Assembly (NCBI GenBank): GCA_013365365.1
Contig: JABVXU010000109.1
Location: 1-64,000 of the forward strand
Reading direction: 5' to 3'
DNA length: 64,000 nt
Source: Cruorifilaria tuberocauda
Lineage: Eukaryota > Nematoda > Chromadorea > Rhabditida > Onchocercidae
Part shown: one piece after another, positions 12,534 to 25,400 of the stretch
How positions within the stretch are numbered: the stretch's first letter is position 1
How the letters are laid out: each line of letters begins with the position of its first letter
Position numbers and translations under genes: made by a program
The notes under the pieces: generated by a model
The model's database searches: none
What the model was told of the DNA's origin: nothing
Seen by the model: the letters and a program-made list of their open reading frames with translations, nothing else

Positions 12534-14034
12534 ATTTTATCTGCTTTATTACTGTGAAATTTTATTCATCTAATTCTAGTTTCAAGTTTTCTGCTTGCAA
12601 AAGTAGTAAATCTCTGGTATTTTAACAAGCGAATGAATTGCAATAAATGGATTAAAAATTGCTGTCATCACTTTTTTTTGGAACTCATGTCCAGTATGTG
12701 CATTACCATGAATAGAAGATGTATTGCACAAAATTAACATATTAATGATTATTGAAATGATATTTTAATAGGAAGATACCTGGAGTATAAGTGAATCTGT
12801 TATGTTGTTGTTATTTCATTCTATTCATAATAAAATGTTTATAACGATTAGTGAAGTGGATAATTTGGCTGTGAGCCTACATCTGCTTGCTTTGTTAATT
12901 TTTGGTATCTTAACAATAAGAGAGCGAAGTTTGAATAAATTTTCGCTCATACATTTTTGTTTACTGGAGCTGGTAATTTATAGCTTGTCTGTACTAATTT
13001 GATTATGTTTTATATTACGCTGAAACATGACTTCGGCAAAAGACTTAGACTCTGTGGTTTATTGGATTTAAACGTTACTAAGATATTATAATTCAGTACT
13101 AAAACCGAACTTTTGAAAATTTCATCAAGTTTTTTTTGTGGAGTTTTTGTCTTTGATCTTTAAGCTGTGAATTTCGAATGCACATTCAGAAATATTCGAA
13201 CTGCTAATTTCAGTTCTAACTTTCCCATTGGTCTTATAATTTTTCGTTTGAAAAAAAATGGTATAGTTTGAGATGTTAAGTCATCTAATTGTGGTACATA
13301 AATCGCGAAATATTGCAAAATTTTTTGTATCGGACCAGGAAGCAGCCTCCGAGAGGATGCTATTTTTAGCAACTAACGAAGCATGAGATCTATATACTGA
13401 AATTTAAATCGCTTATTTCCCCTAATCACCAAAAATGACCAAAAGAACTTCCTATTACGCTGTTTTTATGAATTTAGTATTAGCAATCTAGCCATTTGCT
13501 TTTACTGTATTTTAACTCATCTGGTCATTCAATTTTTTGTATTATTAGCGAGATGCAAATGGAAAATACCTTTGCAGCAAATTCATCACCAAAGTAGTGA
13601 TAATCTTTGTTATAAATTTTTTTATATATGCATAACGATGTTGTCGGTTTTTATTTAATTGATATCACGCCGATAATCGATTTTATCACTTCAGTTAAGA
13701 AGCTGGTGAAATTGTCTGCCATTAAGGCAGCTTATTTTCATTTTTATGTCGCTGTCAATGTCGACATATTATTGCCATAGCTGTCAGCAAGGAGTGGCAC
13801 TAAGAGATGGAGTGAGCCCTTCGTTTTTTTAGCAGTTTCAATTCTGAAAACACATAGTGGTTTAACTGCCATTTGAGCTTGACTGCTTATACTTCCATTA
13901 AAAAGATGAACAAATCGGTGAAATTTATCTGTACATATTTAGCTCCATTTTCCAATGATAATTTTTCTATAAATTGATAGGTTATTTAAACGAAAATTTT
14001 GACTGTAGTTTACGTGATTTTTGTCTAGTTTAAA
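12534..14034. other. NOB1 3' UTR and intergenic region
   Basis: 1.5 kb before the RING gene on the same strand. A canonical AATAAA poly(A) signal sits at 12642-12647, about 110 bases after the NOB1 stop. The rest is AT-rich with only chance frames. The last part ends in a TTTTTGTCTAG acceptor at 14028, six bases before the next ATG. Confidence 0.5.
12642..12647 (+). terminator. Poly(A) signal of NOB1
   Basis: AATAAA about 110 bases past the NOB1 stop codon, in AT-rich 3' sequence. Confidence 0.5.
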
Positions 14035-15720
14035 ATGGAAGGTTTCAAGGATTTTGTTTGTGCGAGATGTGGTGGCGAATTCATTGAGGAACTTTCTACA
14101 GATAGCAGGTCATATATGGCACCATTTGGGATGGTATGTTGTCTTTCTTAAAAAACTTTTTAAATCTATTTTGGTTATGTGAAAATTTTCAGTACCGAAG
14201 CAAATAAGTATAATTAAAAAAGTTTGGTGGAAAAGTATTTGTTTTAGATCTTTGGCCAAATGATCTCAGATGGGGAACATGGAAATGTAGATGTAGGTTC
14301 TTCAAGTAATGCTCAGCAACCACAAGACCAGAACCAACAACCTTCAATACGATTTATGCATGGACCACCTGTAGGTGGTGGAGATGATGAAAATATTATA
14401 CTACTGTTCCTTAATCAGTTACTTACAAATTTATCGGCACAAGGAGCTCAAATACAGCTGCAAATTACTCGTGATCCAAATGCTCACGGAAAGTTAGTTA
14501 TTAGCGAAATTTTAAAATGTCTATAATTAATTGTCGTAGTTCATCATCATTACTGTCTGCTGAGTCAGCTGTCACTGTCGACTTTCTTGAATAATTTGAA
14601 AAATGGGTTAAGAAATGAAAAGGTGAAGTTGCTTATTAGCATGGCTTTGATTTTTTCATGATGTGATAATAGTGCCCCTGTATCAATTTCTTTATTACGA
14701 TGAATCGTTTGCGATTTTCCGCTTGATAGTTATGATCCTTCTCTCATGAAAGCTTGTACCAGTTTATTTTTGGACGATTCATGGATTCATTCGTGGTTAA
14801 AAGATAATGTGATTGATTGGGAGAAATTCTAGCATTCTTCACGGTCCGATAGCGGATTATGCGTGGGGAGAAGGTGGCTTGGATCAAATCGTCACACAGC
14901 TTCTGAATCAGTTTGAAGGTGGCTCAACACCTGTCGATCCTAAATTGCTTGGCAACTTACCCATGACAGTAGTAGAACCAAAACATATTGACAGTGGTGC
15001 GCAATGTACCACATGCATGGAAACTTTCAAAAAGGTTAGATCTCGATAGAGATTTTAGGAGTATGTTGTTTCGAAATGAATTTTAAATCATGTTTTAAGC
15101 TTTAAAGTGCTTCAACTTTTCCAGTTTGCTGATTTAGTTAAAAGTTGCATATTTTTGAATCCATAGTCGGTTGATATTTAAGAAGAAAGATTCAATCTTG
15201 GAAGCAAACACTATAAAAAACAAAAATTTAATGTAGAATTTAATGAATTTATGTAACGAGAATGGATTCTGACTTTTGATAATTATGTACATAAATGAGA
15301 AACATAAGGCGAGAAGTAAGCGATTCTACCGGCAAGAATTTTGACGATTCATACAGGTGCCGAAAGAACTACTTCCATAATTAGCTACCTTTATAGAGCC
15401 GGTGGATAAATATATTCAGGAACTAGACTCGGTTTCCTGAAATTCTTGTTCTTGCCTAGAAAAGGCTAGTGTAGTGAAAATAATACGTTCCAGAGGTTCA
15501 AACTTTTATTAAATCTTCGGAGAAAGTGGTACTTTCAGTAAGGGTGCTTTCACAATTATAAATTCAGGATGAATTGGTAGCAGTGCTGGAATGTCAACAT
15601 ATTTTTCATCGAGAATGCATATTACCATGGCTTAGGAGGCATAATACCTGTCCAATTTGTCGGCAAATAGTTGATGCAACAAAATGGTCTAGCAACAATC
15701 CTTTAGATGAATTGGATTGA
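14035..15720 (+). CDS. RNF126/RNF115-type RING-H2 E3 ubiquitin ligase
   Basis: Four exons: 14035-14133, 14248-14492, 14833-15034, 15568-15720; 232 residues. The C-terminus carries a complete RING-H2 finger from about residue 173: CTTC, then CQHIFHREC and CPIC, followed by RQ. The N-terminus begins with CARCGGEFIEEL, the second half of the BCA2 zinc finger that marks RNF115/RNF126. The preceding CxxC knuckle usual in this family is absent from the model. The central part matches the family (DYAWGEGGLDQIVTQLLNQ, then PMTVV). These ligases act with ubiquitin and BAG6-type factors in cytosolic quality control and receptor trafficking. The acceptor TGTCTAG at 14028 directly before the ATG fits spliced-leader addition. 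It converges on POLE, whose 3' end is 745 bases downstream. Confidence 0.9.
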
Positions 15721-16464
15721 TAGCAGTACTGAATGAAAATGAATCATTAATGCAATGTTTATATATTGACATTGAAGGATGTGAAATATTTCTATCATCT
15801 GTTTGTGACTTTTCACTTTTTGTACTGAGATGAATAAAAATAGCTTTTATATGTTTAAATAATAATATATTCTTGTAATTAAAAAGAAAATGAAAACCTT
15901 GCTTTTTTTCCAATTCTTTTAAAGATATCTACAACTCACCTAAAAACCTGTCTTTGAACATTAAGTTACGATCCCAAATCTCTCTGAAGGTCTGAACAGC
16001 ATATATTAGCTGTGATCTGCTTCCTTTATTTGTTTGATTAAAATGTAGAAAAATATGACGATATATCGTTATGAAAGCAAAACTTCAAGATGGTTAGCTT
16101 AATTTTATCCGATATAGTCAATCAATGATAATGAAAGTTTCGCGAATCGCGAGAATACATTTAATTTAAGCACTGAGGTTGAAGTAAATATGATTTAATG
16201 CATTACGATTGGCAATCGTAAAAGATGTAGTCAGTGAGGAAAGACTACGTTAATATACAATGAGAGTAATATGAGAAAAAATAGAAAGGAACTAGTGGTG
16301 AACAACTGGTCTGAGAGCGTTAAGATTTGATAAATACTTCAAAGAACTATGAATCCCAAATGGCAGTTTGTCGAGAATTGAAATATGTTGAAATCATTTA
16401 GAATAGCCATGTTTTTGAAAATCCAGAGCTTCTATACTTGTAAGTAAAAAAAAAATTTTTAATA
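15721..16464. other. Convergent 3' region RING gene/POLE
   Basis: 745 bases between two convergent stop codons, holding both 3' UTRs. The rightward gene has an AATAAA at 15833-15838. I see no further gene. Confidence 0.6.
15833..15838 (+). terminator. Poly(A) signal of the RING ligase gene
   Basis: AATAAA about 115 bases downstream of the stop at 15718-15720. Confidence 0.5.
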
Positions 16465-19400
16465 TCAGAATAAAGTCCATTCACATAATTCAGCTAAACG
16501 TGTAAGATTATGTTGCTGAGCTATTTTTCCAATCGTTTCCAGATTGAAACGAAATTCGTCAGGTGATATAACGTTTTCCTCAACACCGCAACAATCGCAG
16601 AAAAGAGAGAGATTGTATCTTCGAACCTGAAAATGACTTTACATGCAAATGATTTTTACTCAATCATGCATTTTTTTAGTAAAACATGTTGCTCATATCT
16701 ATTTTATCACGTATAAAATATGAAAACCTACCGCTCCACAACGTGTACATTTGAAATCTTGTATTGTGTAAGCAATTAGAAGCTGATTCACTCGTTCTAT
16801 TAGAAGTTCTTCAATGATGGATGACTGAAACTGTTTCCCACAGTTCGGACAAATCCATGCTTCCGACTGGCAAACATCCAAATCGCTTGACTGACAACAC
16901 ACGGAACAAAATAACTGGATCAAAGAGCAGGAAACGTTTAAAGACACCCATGTACCGTCATCTGATGCATCATCCACGTCCAACATACGCAGGAGCTGAT
17001 AACGCAGCTGAACTTTTCAATATAAATGGTAGAATACGTGTAGACAATCGCTTATATAATATTTTAATTTGATGTGAAGAGAAGGAATTGTAAAATAGTA
17101 TGAAGTCCAAGAATAAAATAGGTAAATCAGCTCATTTAATTTAGTATATATTTGGATTTAATAAGGGCGCAAGTTTCGTTAAATTTAACAAAATGGACTA
17201 AAGTAGATAAAGTATAATAAGCGATAATCTCGTTTTTTTACATGAATCTACATCCGATCGTACCTTAGCAACCGATTCGCAAACAGTACTGTCGAGTCCG
17301 ATGAAATGTGATATTCCTTTCACCATCAAAATAATCGAATTTCGCAAATCAGTGTTCTGCCGGATATCAGCACTTGATGACAAATTATTGACAAAATCAA
17401 ACATTTGTTCCGTAACCTCATTCTTAACGAGATTTAAGCGATATTGTTGCTGCTCCTCCATACTTTTCTGAAATGAAAAAACTTTAAGTTATAATCAGTT
17501 TTGAATAAAGGAAATTTGAAATCTAAAACTTAAACAATGCAAGCTAATAAGAAAAACTTCTTGAAGCATTTCACCCCTGAATGAAATTCCAGACTCTGAA
17601 TTTCCTTATTCTACGTAAATCTATCGCTTTAAGGATACAAATATGCTGTGAACAGCAGAAACTTACAGTTGATCTTACATTCCGAACTACTAAGACAAGA
17701 TATCCAATTAATGTCTGTTTGAATAAATTCCGATAAGTTTCTTCAATAAAGTTGGATGTACCAAGTTTAATGGTCACCTCACTCTTTTCTTCTTTGCCTT
17801 CACCCCAAAGAATCCCAATGTAATCATTCTGTAAGAGTAATCAATAAATAAGTAAGCCACGACTGAAATAAATCGTTTCAAAAGCGCTTTTGAAAAACAA
17901 AATTGTTTCGTTTTAATGGGCAACAAAGATATTCTATCCTTCATAATTCCCTCATTCAAGAAGAAAAATTTTGGAAGGCTCGTGCGAGATTGCTTGCTTT
18001 GCAATATTGAAAAATAAAATCACAGCAAAACAGAGAAAAAATGTAAACAAATAATAAAAGAAATTGTTGCGGGAAAGAGGTATTGAATGATTTTATTTAT
18101 CAAATCAATTAAGATCCAGAAAATTAGAAGAGTATTACCGCATCAACCCATAAAAGAACATCCCAGAATTTAACTGCTTTGACATTCAGTGAAGCAAAAA
18201 TTGGGTGCTCTTCAAGTGATAGAAGTATGCTATTTACAAATGATTGAGCATGTTCAAAAGTCGAACGTTGTGTGCACACAATAAGCCGGGAACTAGATGC
18301 ATAAATAATACGTCCACCCAAACGATTTAACTGAAATGCAGAAATGATTTACACAAACAACATTGTTAGTTATGTTAAATACGCTCCACGAAATCCTGAA
18401 ACATTATATAAAATATTGAAAAGACGATCATGTAACTATCACGAACTTTTGGGGAGAACAAGACATGTTCCTCTTAAATAGCACTACTATCAGCAGAAAA
18501 TTTTGCGCAGTTTATTAGTAAGTTCAGTTCATTTTTTAAGTGATTCTAATTTAAAACATATTTCATTAAATAGACTGAACATACTGATATAAAAATCAGA
18601 AAGTATTTTTTGGGTAAGATTTATTTTAGTGAACCGTTACGGAAAAGACCGTACTGAATATTTTCATTCATAATTAGAGAAGTGTCCGAACTCACTTCAG
18701 CAACCAATAAAAGAATCAACTTAGTGATTAATATATCAACTACGCGAACAATCGCAGGATCGTACATTAATGAATGTTGTGTGCGTAACCAGCTGTAAAG
18801 AAAAAGGCGATTTCATTCAAAATTAGAACTTTCTAAAACATTTAGGCAATGGAGTTCAAACAAAAATGTTTGTGAAAAACTAGTACCACTTAATTTTCCA
18901 TAATAATTGAAAATGACATGGTACTTTAATTTATGAAATGGCTAAATTTCACTAACCGATCAAGGCTAACAATTACTTGATCTGCAATTTTGCTACCATA
19001 CAAGTGAATATCCTTAATACAATCATGTAATAAGAGCCGAAGGACCTGAATATTAATCTAATTTAAACTATAAACTAAAAAATGATTTAGCGAAGTCGCA
19101 AATGATAAAACTGTCTGCTTTATTAATGTAGCATCGTCTGTCACCGTTGCATAGGGATATCATTATTTTTTAAAGGAAATCTTAATATTATCCACTCAAA
19201 TCCATTTTTAGTCTATCAGCGACCAACCGAACATCTTGCAAACCAAAATTTCTATTATTTACAATACGATAAAATTAATTTCTCTTTCGTCTTTTCGTGT
19301 CAGATGAGACATACTTTTAATGGACCTGCTACCGCTGCACTTTCGTCATACTGAGCAATGCTACGAACATATCCAAGAAGCGCATCTGCAGACAAAACAG

Positions 19401-22400
19401 CCCCAGTCAAGAATCCGACCGAATCTACACCACCTTCTGCATCAGCAATACTTGCTGACTGCACAATTGCTGTGACATCAACCGCGCCCAATTGTAACTC
19501 AACACATATATCAGTTTCGAAACTTAAAACGAAGAAAATTATGAATTTGGAAAAAAAATTTTTTAAAAATGAAATTACAAACTAGGAGTCAAGATGCCAA
19601 GCCTACCAAAACCATTTATTCTTTTAACTTGATGCTCCTGACATTACTAATTATTTATTCAACAAATATTAAAGAATGCTAAGTGCAACAAGTACCAACA
19701 TACAATTAATTTCCACTCCCTTTAAATAAGAAATAGTTTACCTGGATTCATTAATCACACAAACTGACTGCTTATTCACTGAAAGCGATGACCACACAGC
19801 ATTTAAACGTGCATCATCTAGTTCTTTACCACCAAGATCTGGTCGACTGAGCGATGATGCCCATAAAACATATCCCTGATTGATCAGACTTCGTGCAAAC
19901 AATACATCCGGACCAAATGTTGAAAAATCTTCCGGTATATTACCGATTGGAACATGTAAATAACGACTAACTTCTACATATTGCTGAAAGAGTGAATTAC
20001 GATCAAACTTAAAGACTTCATAGTAATTGCATTGCGAATTTCAAAAAATGCCACTTTTTCTGCTTTCGAAAATAATTTTAACGGCATAAAATAGATGCCA
20101 TGTTGTAATATTCCTCTACCAAACTTAGTATCCGAACTCAAATTTAATGAATTTCAGACAGATATTTGAAACAAAAATCAGATTACTGAAGTTTCAATAA
20201 ATATCGCGTTGATAATATTTTCCAAATTCAACTTATTTCTCACATGTAAATATAAGAACATATTGAAATAATGTTTGATGATTCTTCTCAAGACGATACG
20301 TTGCCAGTCCAAAACATTAAAAAGACCAGAAGGCTCAGAAGCGTGAATTCGTACGAGAGGATAGCTATCGAGCGATGGTAATCGCTTGATGAGTGTAGAT
20401 AACTTCTGCCTTGATTGCACAGCAATCATTGTGGGATAACTGTCAACTTGATGCAAAGCTCGGATATACTGTAAATGAATTGTTTTTTTGTATAATAATT
20501 TTGCAACCTGAATTGATACTCACAAAAAAAGTTCACTTTGAAGTTCATTGAATGTATCAAACTAGAAGTTGAATAAATCGTGCAACTTGAAAACATATCT
20601 TTTTTATTTTCCATTTTAGATATGTGTTTTGATAAATATAAAAGTAAACTTACTCTTTGAATTATTCGGTCAGCTTTTTCGACAGTGACACATTGATTTA
20701 CTGTGAAATTCATATCAGCTTTGCGGTTCAAAAAAGAAATATTAAAATCAGTAGATCTAAAATATAATGTTTCAAAAATTCTCTTCATGAAAAATACACT
20801 CCTGATTCTACTATTTATTCAGCAGTAGAAAGAAAATTAGCAAGTAAGCAAAAAGTAGTATTTTTCTTCGTTATTGGTGCTATAATTCCAACGATGCCTT
20901 AAAACTTCCCAGTCTTTTTTAAAATGCAACAATATGAATATATTAATTTAAAATTCACAACGATTATAGCCAACCTTTACAATCATCTTTATTTTAGAGT
21001 AAAAAATATCAGTTTATACTTCATCAAAACACTTACAGATTTGCTCTCTCGTTAATATACATATTTGACAAGTTCGGCAAATTTAATTCAATTTTGTTCA
21101 CGACAACGACCTGCGCTTCGCATGCAGCTGTATTGAATACTGCTATAACACATCTACTATCCTGCTGATGCTCATAAAAGAACAAGGTACGAATGCTGTT
21201 TTCCGGAAGATACTGCGCCGAAAAATCCTAGATTTTAGTAATTGTATTTCTGATGGAAAAATGTTAATAAATAGAACTTGTATGAAGGATTTTATTAAAT
21301 TGATGATTCAAATGAATTAACAACTATTAAAAAACTCCAACCATTAACACCAACCGATTCAAGTTGTCCGAAGTCATATGTGGCAGCTGGATTTGTTTGA
21401 AAATTTGGTTTCAGTCGACAGCTGGAGCCGAAAGTGAGTAAAGCTCGGAAGAGGAGCGGTACTTGTGACTCATAAACACCTTCGATTCTCATCGAACATA
21501 GCTCTTTATTTAACTGACTGAAAATATTATTACATTCAATATCCTTGACAATATTTCCGAAAAATGCAGAGAAAAGTCTAGATGAAATCGAAAAATTCAA
21601 AAAAAACTTTTACTAAACTTCAATAAATCTTTTTTTGTTGGATTTCTTAAAATCTGAGCAGATTTCACTGAAAATAATACGCAGTACTTTAAACTAGACT
21701 CGAATATCCTTTCATCGATAACATATCGCCGCAAATTAAAAACTGGTTTTAAGCGTGGAAGAATACGTTTCACTGGTGTGCCAGAATTTTCATTTTGTTC
21801 ACGATTATTCACATAAATGATTCGCGGCATTCGTAAATTGATTTTCATCATTTTGTCGAGAATTATACACCACAATATTAACATGCCCTTGTTTGGCGTT
21901 TCTAATATCTGCAATCATATGCACGTCAATTCGAGTCTGCTTTTTACTATCAATTTTGCCAACTATTGTTTTATTAATAACGACTGATTGAATAACACTG
22001 AATTCCATTTGTTGTTTCTGTACCTTATGTATTTCTCAAAACTGTGAAATTTCTTCCTAAATATTCATGTTAATAGATAAGTGAAATGAAGTGAATAAAA
22101 ATAAGACAAGCTTTAGTATAATTGTCCGAATATACATTTCTTCATACACAAGCAAAATCTATAAAGTTTATCCTCAGCTTGTTGGCAGTTTTTTGCTATA
22201 AAACTCAACATTTAACCTTAACAATTTGCCATACTGTATCCCGCATCATTTGTTTACTATGTTCAAGCATTGATATAATTGGTGTAATTCCTTTAGACAA
22301 AGCACTTCGTTGTCTATAATTTTTCTCTTCCCTTTCTTTTCGCCACTTCGTCTTCAAATATCTACAAATTTTTAAAGTTATAAAATAAAAAAGTTGGGTT

Positions 22401-25400
22401 GATGTTTTTCGTCCTCATACCAAATCCTTACCTTAATTATAATCAAAAATTAACAACAGCAATCTGTCCATTAACCAGCAGCAAGTTTATTGATTTGTAA
22501 GCAGAATTTTGAGGAATTGCAGGAATTTCATTACATCTCATATAAGCTTTAAAAATATTAGTTAAGCCTAAACCAAATATAAAAACAATAAGGACAGCAC
22601 CGTAACCATTCTTCAACTCCATGTTCAACAATTGTTTTTCTTTGTATTACTGTCCACCGATCGGTCTTTTGGGCTGATATTGAATCCTGTAATTGTTTTA
22701 CAGAATTATTTAAAATTCGGATGTAGCTGCTTTCATTGTACGAGAATTTGAAACTAATTAATTTAATAAATCGTTCCTAATGGATTTTCTTCTAATCTAA
22801 AGATCGAATTACATTACCTTATTCAAATTTGAGGAATTACTGAGAGAAGTAATAGTATCTAATGAGCTGTTATTCGTGGCTCGTGAACTGATAATGTCCT
22901 CAATATCGGCTACAATAGCCGGTGTAGGAGTTTTCTTGAAAATTTCATTAATTTTTGGTTGTTTATGATCATTTTTTCGCTGTTGTCGCTTGTTTTCTAA
23001 CCAGTCCGGAAAAGGAACGCGTGGAACTGGATTTGGAACGTTTTGCAAAGTAGCTGGTATTGAGATAATTTTCTGAATGGTAGCTCCGAAGCGTTCAATA
23101 TAATATTCCCAGTCAATAATCTGCAAATTAGGAAGTCCATTATCTTATTCTAAATATTTTAAATGATAACATTTCCATCTTAGTCCAACGAGAATAATTC
23201 CAGATCATTTGTTCTCAAATTTCAACTTAAACTTCAACAACCGCGATAATAAACACCAACACTTCGGATATTGATGTTGTCTTTGGTAATTGTTGTATCT
23301 TTAGTCCATTTTCGAAGATAGTGAGCAGAGATATTTGGTGTTGCCTGAAATATAGCCAAAGGAATAGCTCTTTGCGCAACAGGTGCATCATGTGGCATCT
23401 TCGAAATGATAAAGCGGCAAGCAAGCCCAACGTCTTTAACCATATCGTCACCGAGAAACTGCAAAATTTTCATTACAGAAAAAAACAAACCGAATAATAT
23501 TATTAAATTTCTTTTTTCAAGTGATGCAATGAGGGTAGTGTTTCATGAGGATGAAAAAAGAAGATCCAATGTGAAAGCAGTCTTCCATTCCCCCTCTATT
23601 ACAAATAAAAATAAAAATTGTAAAAAGATAACTTACTTCTGCAAGACGTTTCGCAGTTGAAATAGATGTTGATTTTTGTTCACCATAATCATCAAGTTTT
23701 TTTGACATGCTCCGGTTTTCGGCAATTAAGTCAAATAATTCATAGTCTGGAAGACTCGCACCCTGAAAAATTTGTAAAAATCCGGATGTGATATAGATTT
23801 ATGAATTTTGAATCAATGAAAGTCTCAGCTACTCTCAGCTAATTTACATTAGATTTGCTTAATGGTTATTAAGGCATAATGACAGACATTTGTTTAAAAA
23901 GTGAACACACATTACAAGTCAATGTGGTATTTAAATAAGCACAAGAAGAACAGATAGTATAAATGAATTATAATGCTTAAGAAAGCTGTTGCTATGAAAG
24001 TTAGACACATTTGCTCTTTAATTTTTAAAAAGCGTACATAAATTGATATGATAAATTCTTTAGAACATATAAGCCAATTACTTTTGAGAATAATACATCT
24101 AGCCAATAGTTGGCTTCCTTTGCAGCATGCTCATATGCCTCTGCATGATTTTTTCCCTTTAAAAAGGCTTTGAAAACAGAACTTTGGAAATATTTGATTA
24201 GCGCTAATTCACCACGCCGCTTCACTTCAAACCCTTTTAACTCAGCAAGTGAACCATCGAAATTGAAAACTGCATATCTAGAAATTTGAACATTACAGTT
24301 TCATTCAAATAAATAAAGGAATAAGTAACTTTGAAAATTTATAAACCTTTTTTTTAGCCTTTTGCCTTCTTCTCTAGAAGCTGGAAGAATCATCGCTAAG
24401 TACGGTCCATCAACTTCGAAAAATATAGAATTTTCGGAAATTATAGAATATGTTCCATCTGGCTCAAGTTGATGAAATTGGTCATTCGTAAATTTATCAT
24501 AAATAAGCGCATTGAGAATTGCACCAGGATATGAAATAGTCACCTGAATTAATATATATTGAAACAAATTGAAAGAAAAATTTTTAAATGCATTAAAATC
24601 TGCAGATTCCCAAAAAATCCGCTGCATGACAAAATTTTCGAGAAACCCACAGAACAGAAAAATTTGCCAACAATACCGTTTTATGCTTAGGACTGTTCAA
24701 AGTAAAAGTAATGTTCTCCGGAAAAGTCCCTGGAATCAAGCACCATATTCCATCTGTATCAAGTTCTAAGGGTTTCCCAATATGTTCTATAAGTTTTCGT
24801 GCTTCGGTGATAATATTTGCGCCAGTATGACAAACTATACCAGCCATTTCCATTGAAAACCATCTTGCACCTGAATAAATAAATAATATATCCATGGTTT
24901 TTTGAGATACTGGAAAGTCCCTAATCTTCAAATGTTTTTAATTGAAACCTTTTCGCATAACATATCCATAAAATGAGTTCAAGATGCACTTATGTGCAAG
25001 CTGCAAACTTTCATAGAGGATAACGCGTCCCTGAGCTGTTTTCAAAGCATGAATATCATCTTCCGACACCTCATCTAGGACGGCTTTAGCCTCCTGAAAC
25101 ATTTTTTCAGGAAGAATACGAAATGGAATATAAATCTTGTTTCTGAGCAAGATTAGAGAATAGAGACGTGATAAGCAACGAAATATGAAAGTGGCGTTTG
25201 AAAATTCAAAAAAAAAAAACCAATAATATTAAGAATTTAATAGCCAAGTAAAGGGAATGAATAAGTGAATCAGTTTATACTTGCTTTAAGCATTGCTTTA
25301 TACTCATATCGTCTATCTCGAAAAGCCTTTACGGTATCCACATAAAATGCATTTTCTCGTTCACAAATCGTTGTGTATCGATATTCATTCCTTGTAATGT

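Noticed and set aside
21805..22008. A minus-strand frame overlapping another POLE frame, looking like a frameshift in POLE
   Set aside because: The acceptor GATTGCAG at 21909-21911 starts the correct exon (21908-21688), which joins in phase to WQIVK from 22217 and matches the POLE family on both sides. The other frame is intron plus chance reading through the exon.
22443..22631. Hydrophobic minus-strand frame of 62 codons, possible membrane peptide
   Set aside because: It is intron sequence between POLE exons 22601-22686 and 22217-22361, plus a shadow of the former. The real frame ends in EEWLR at the GTGCTG donor.
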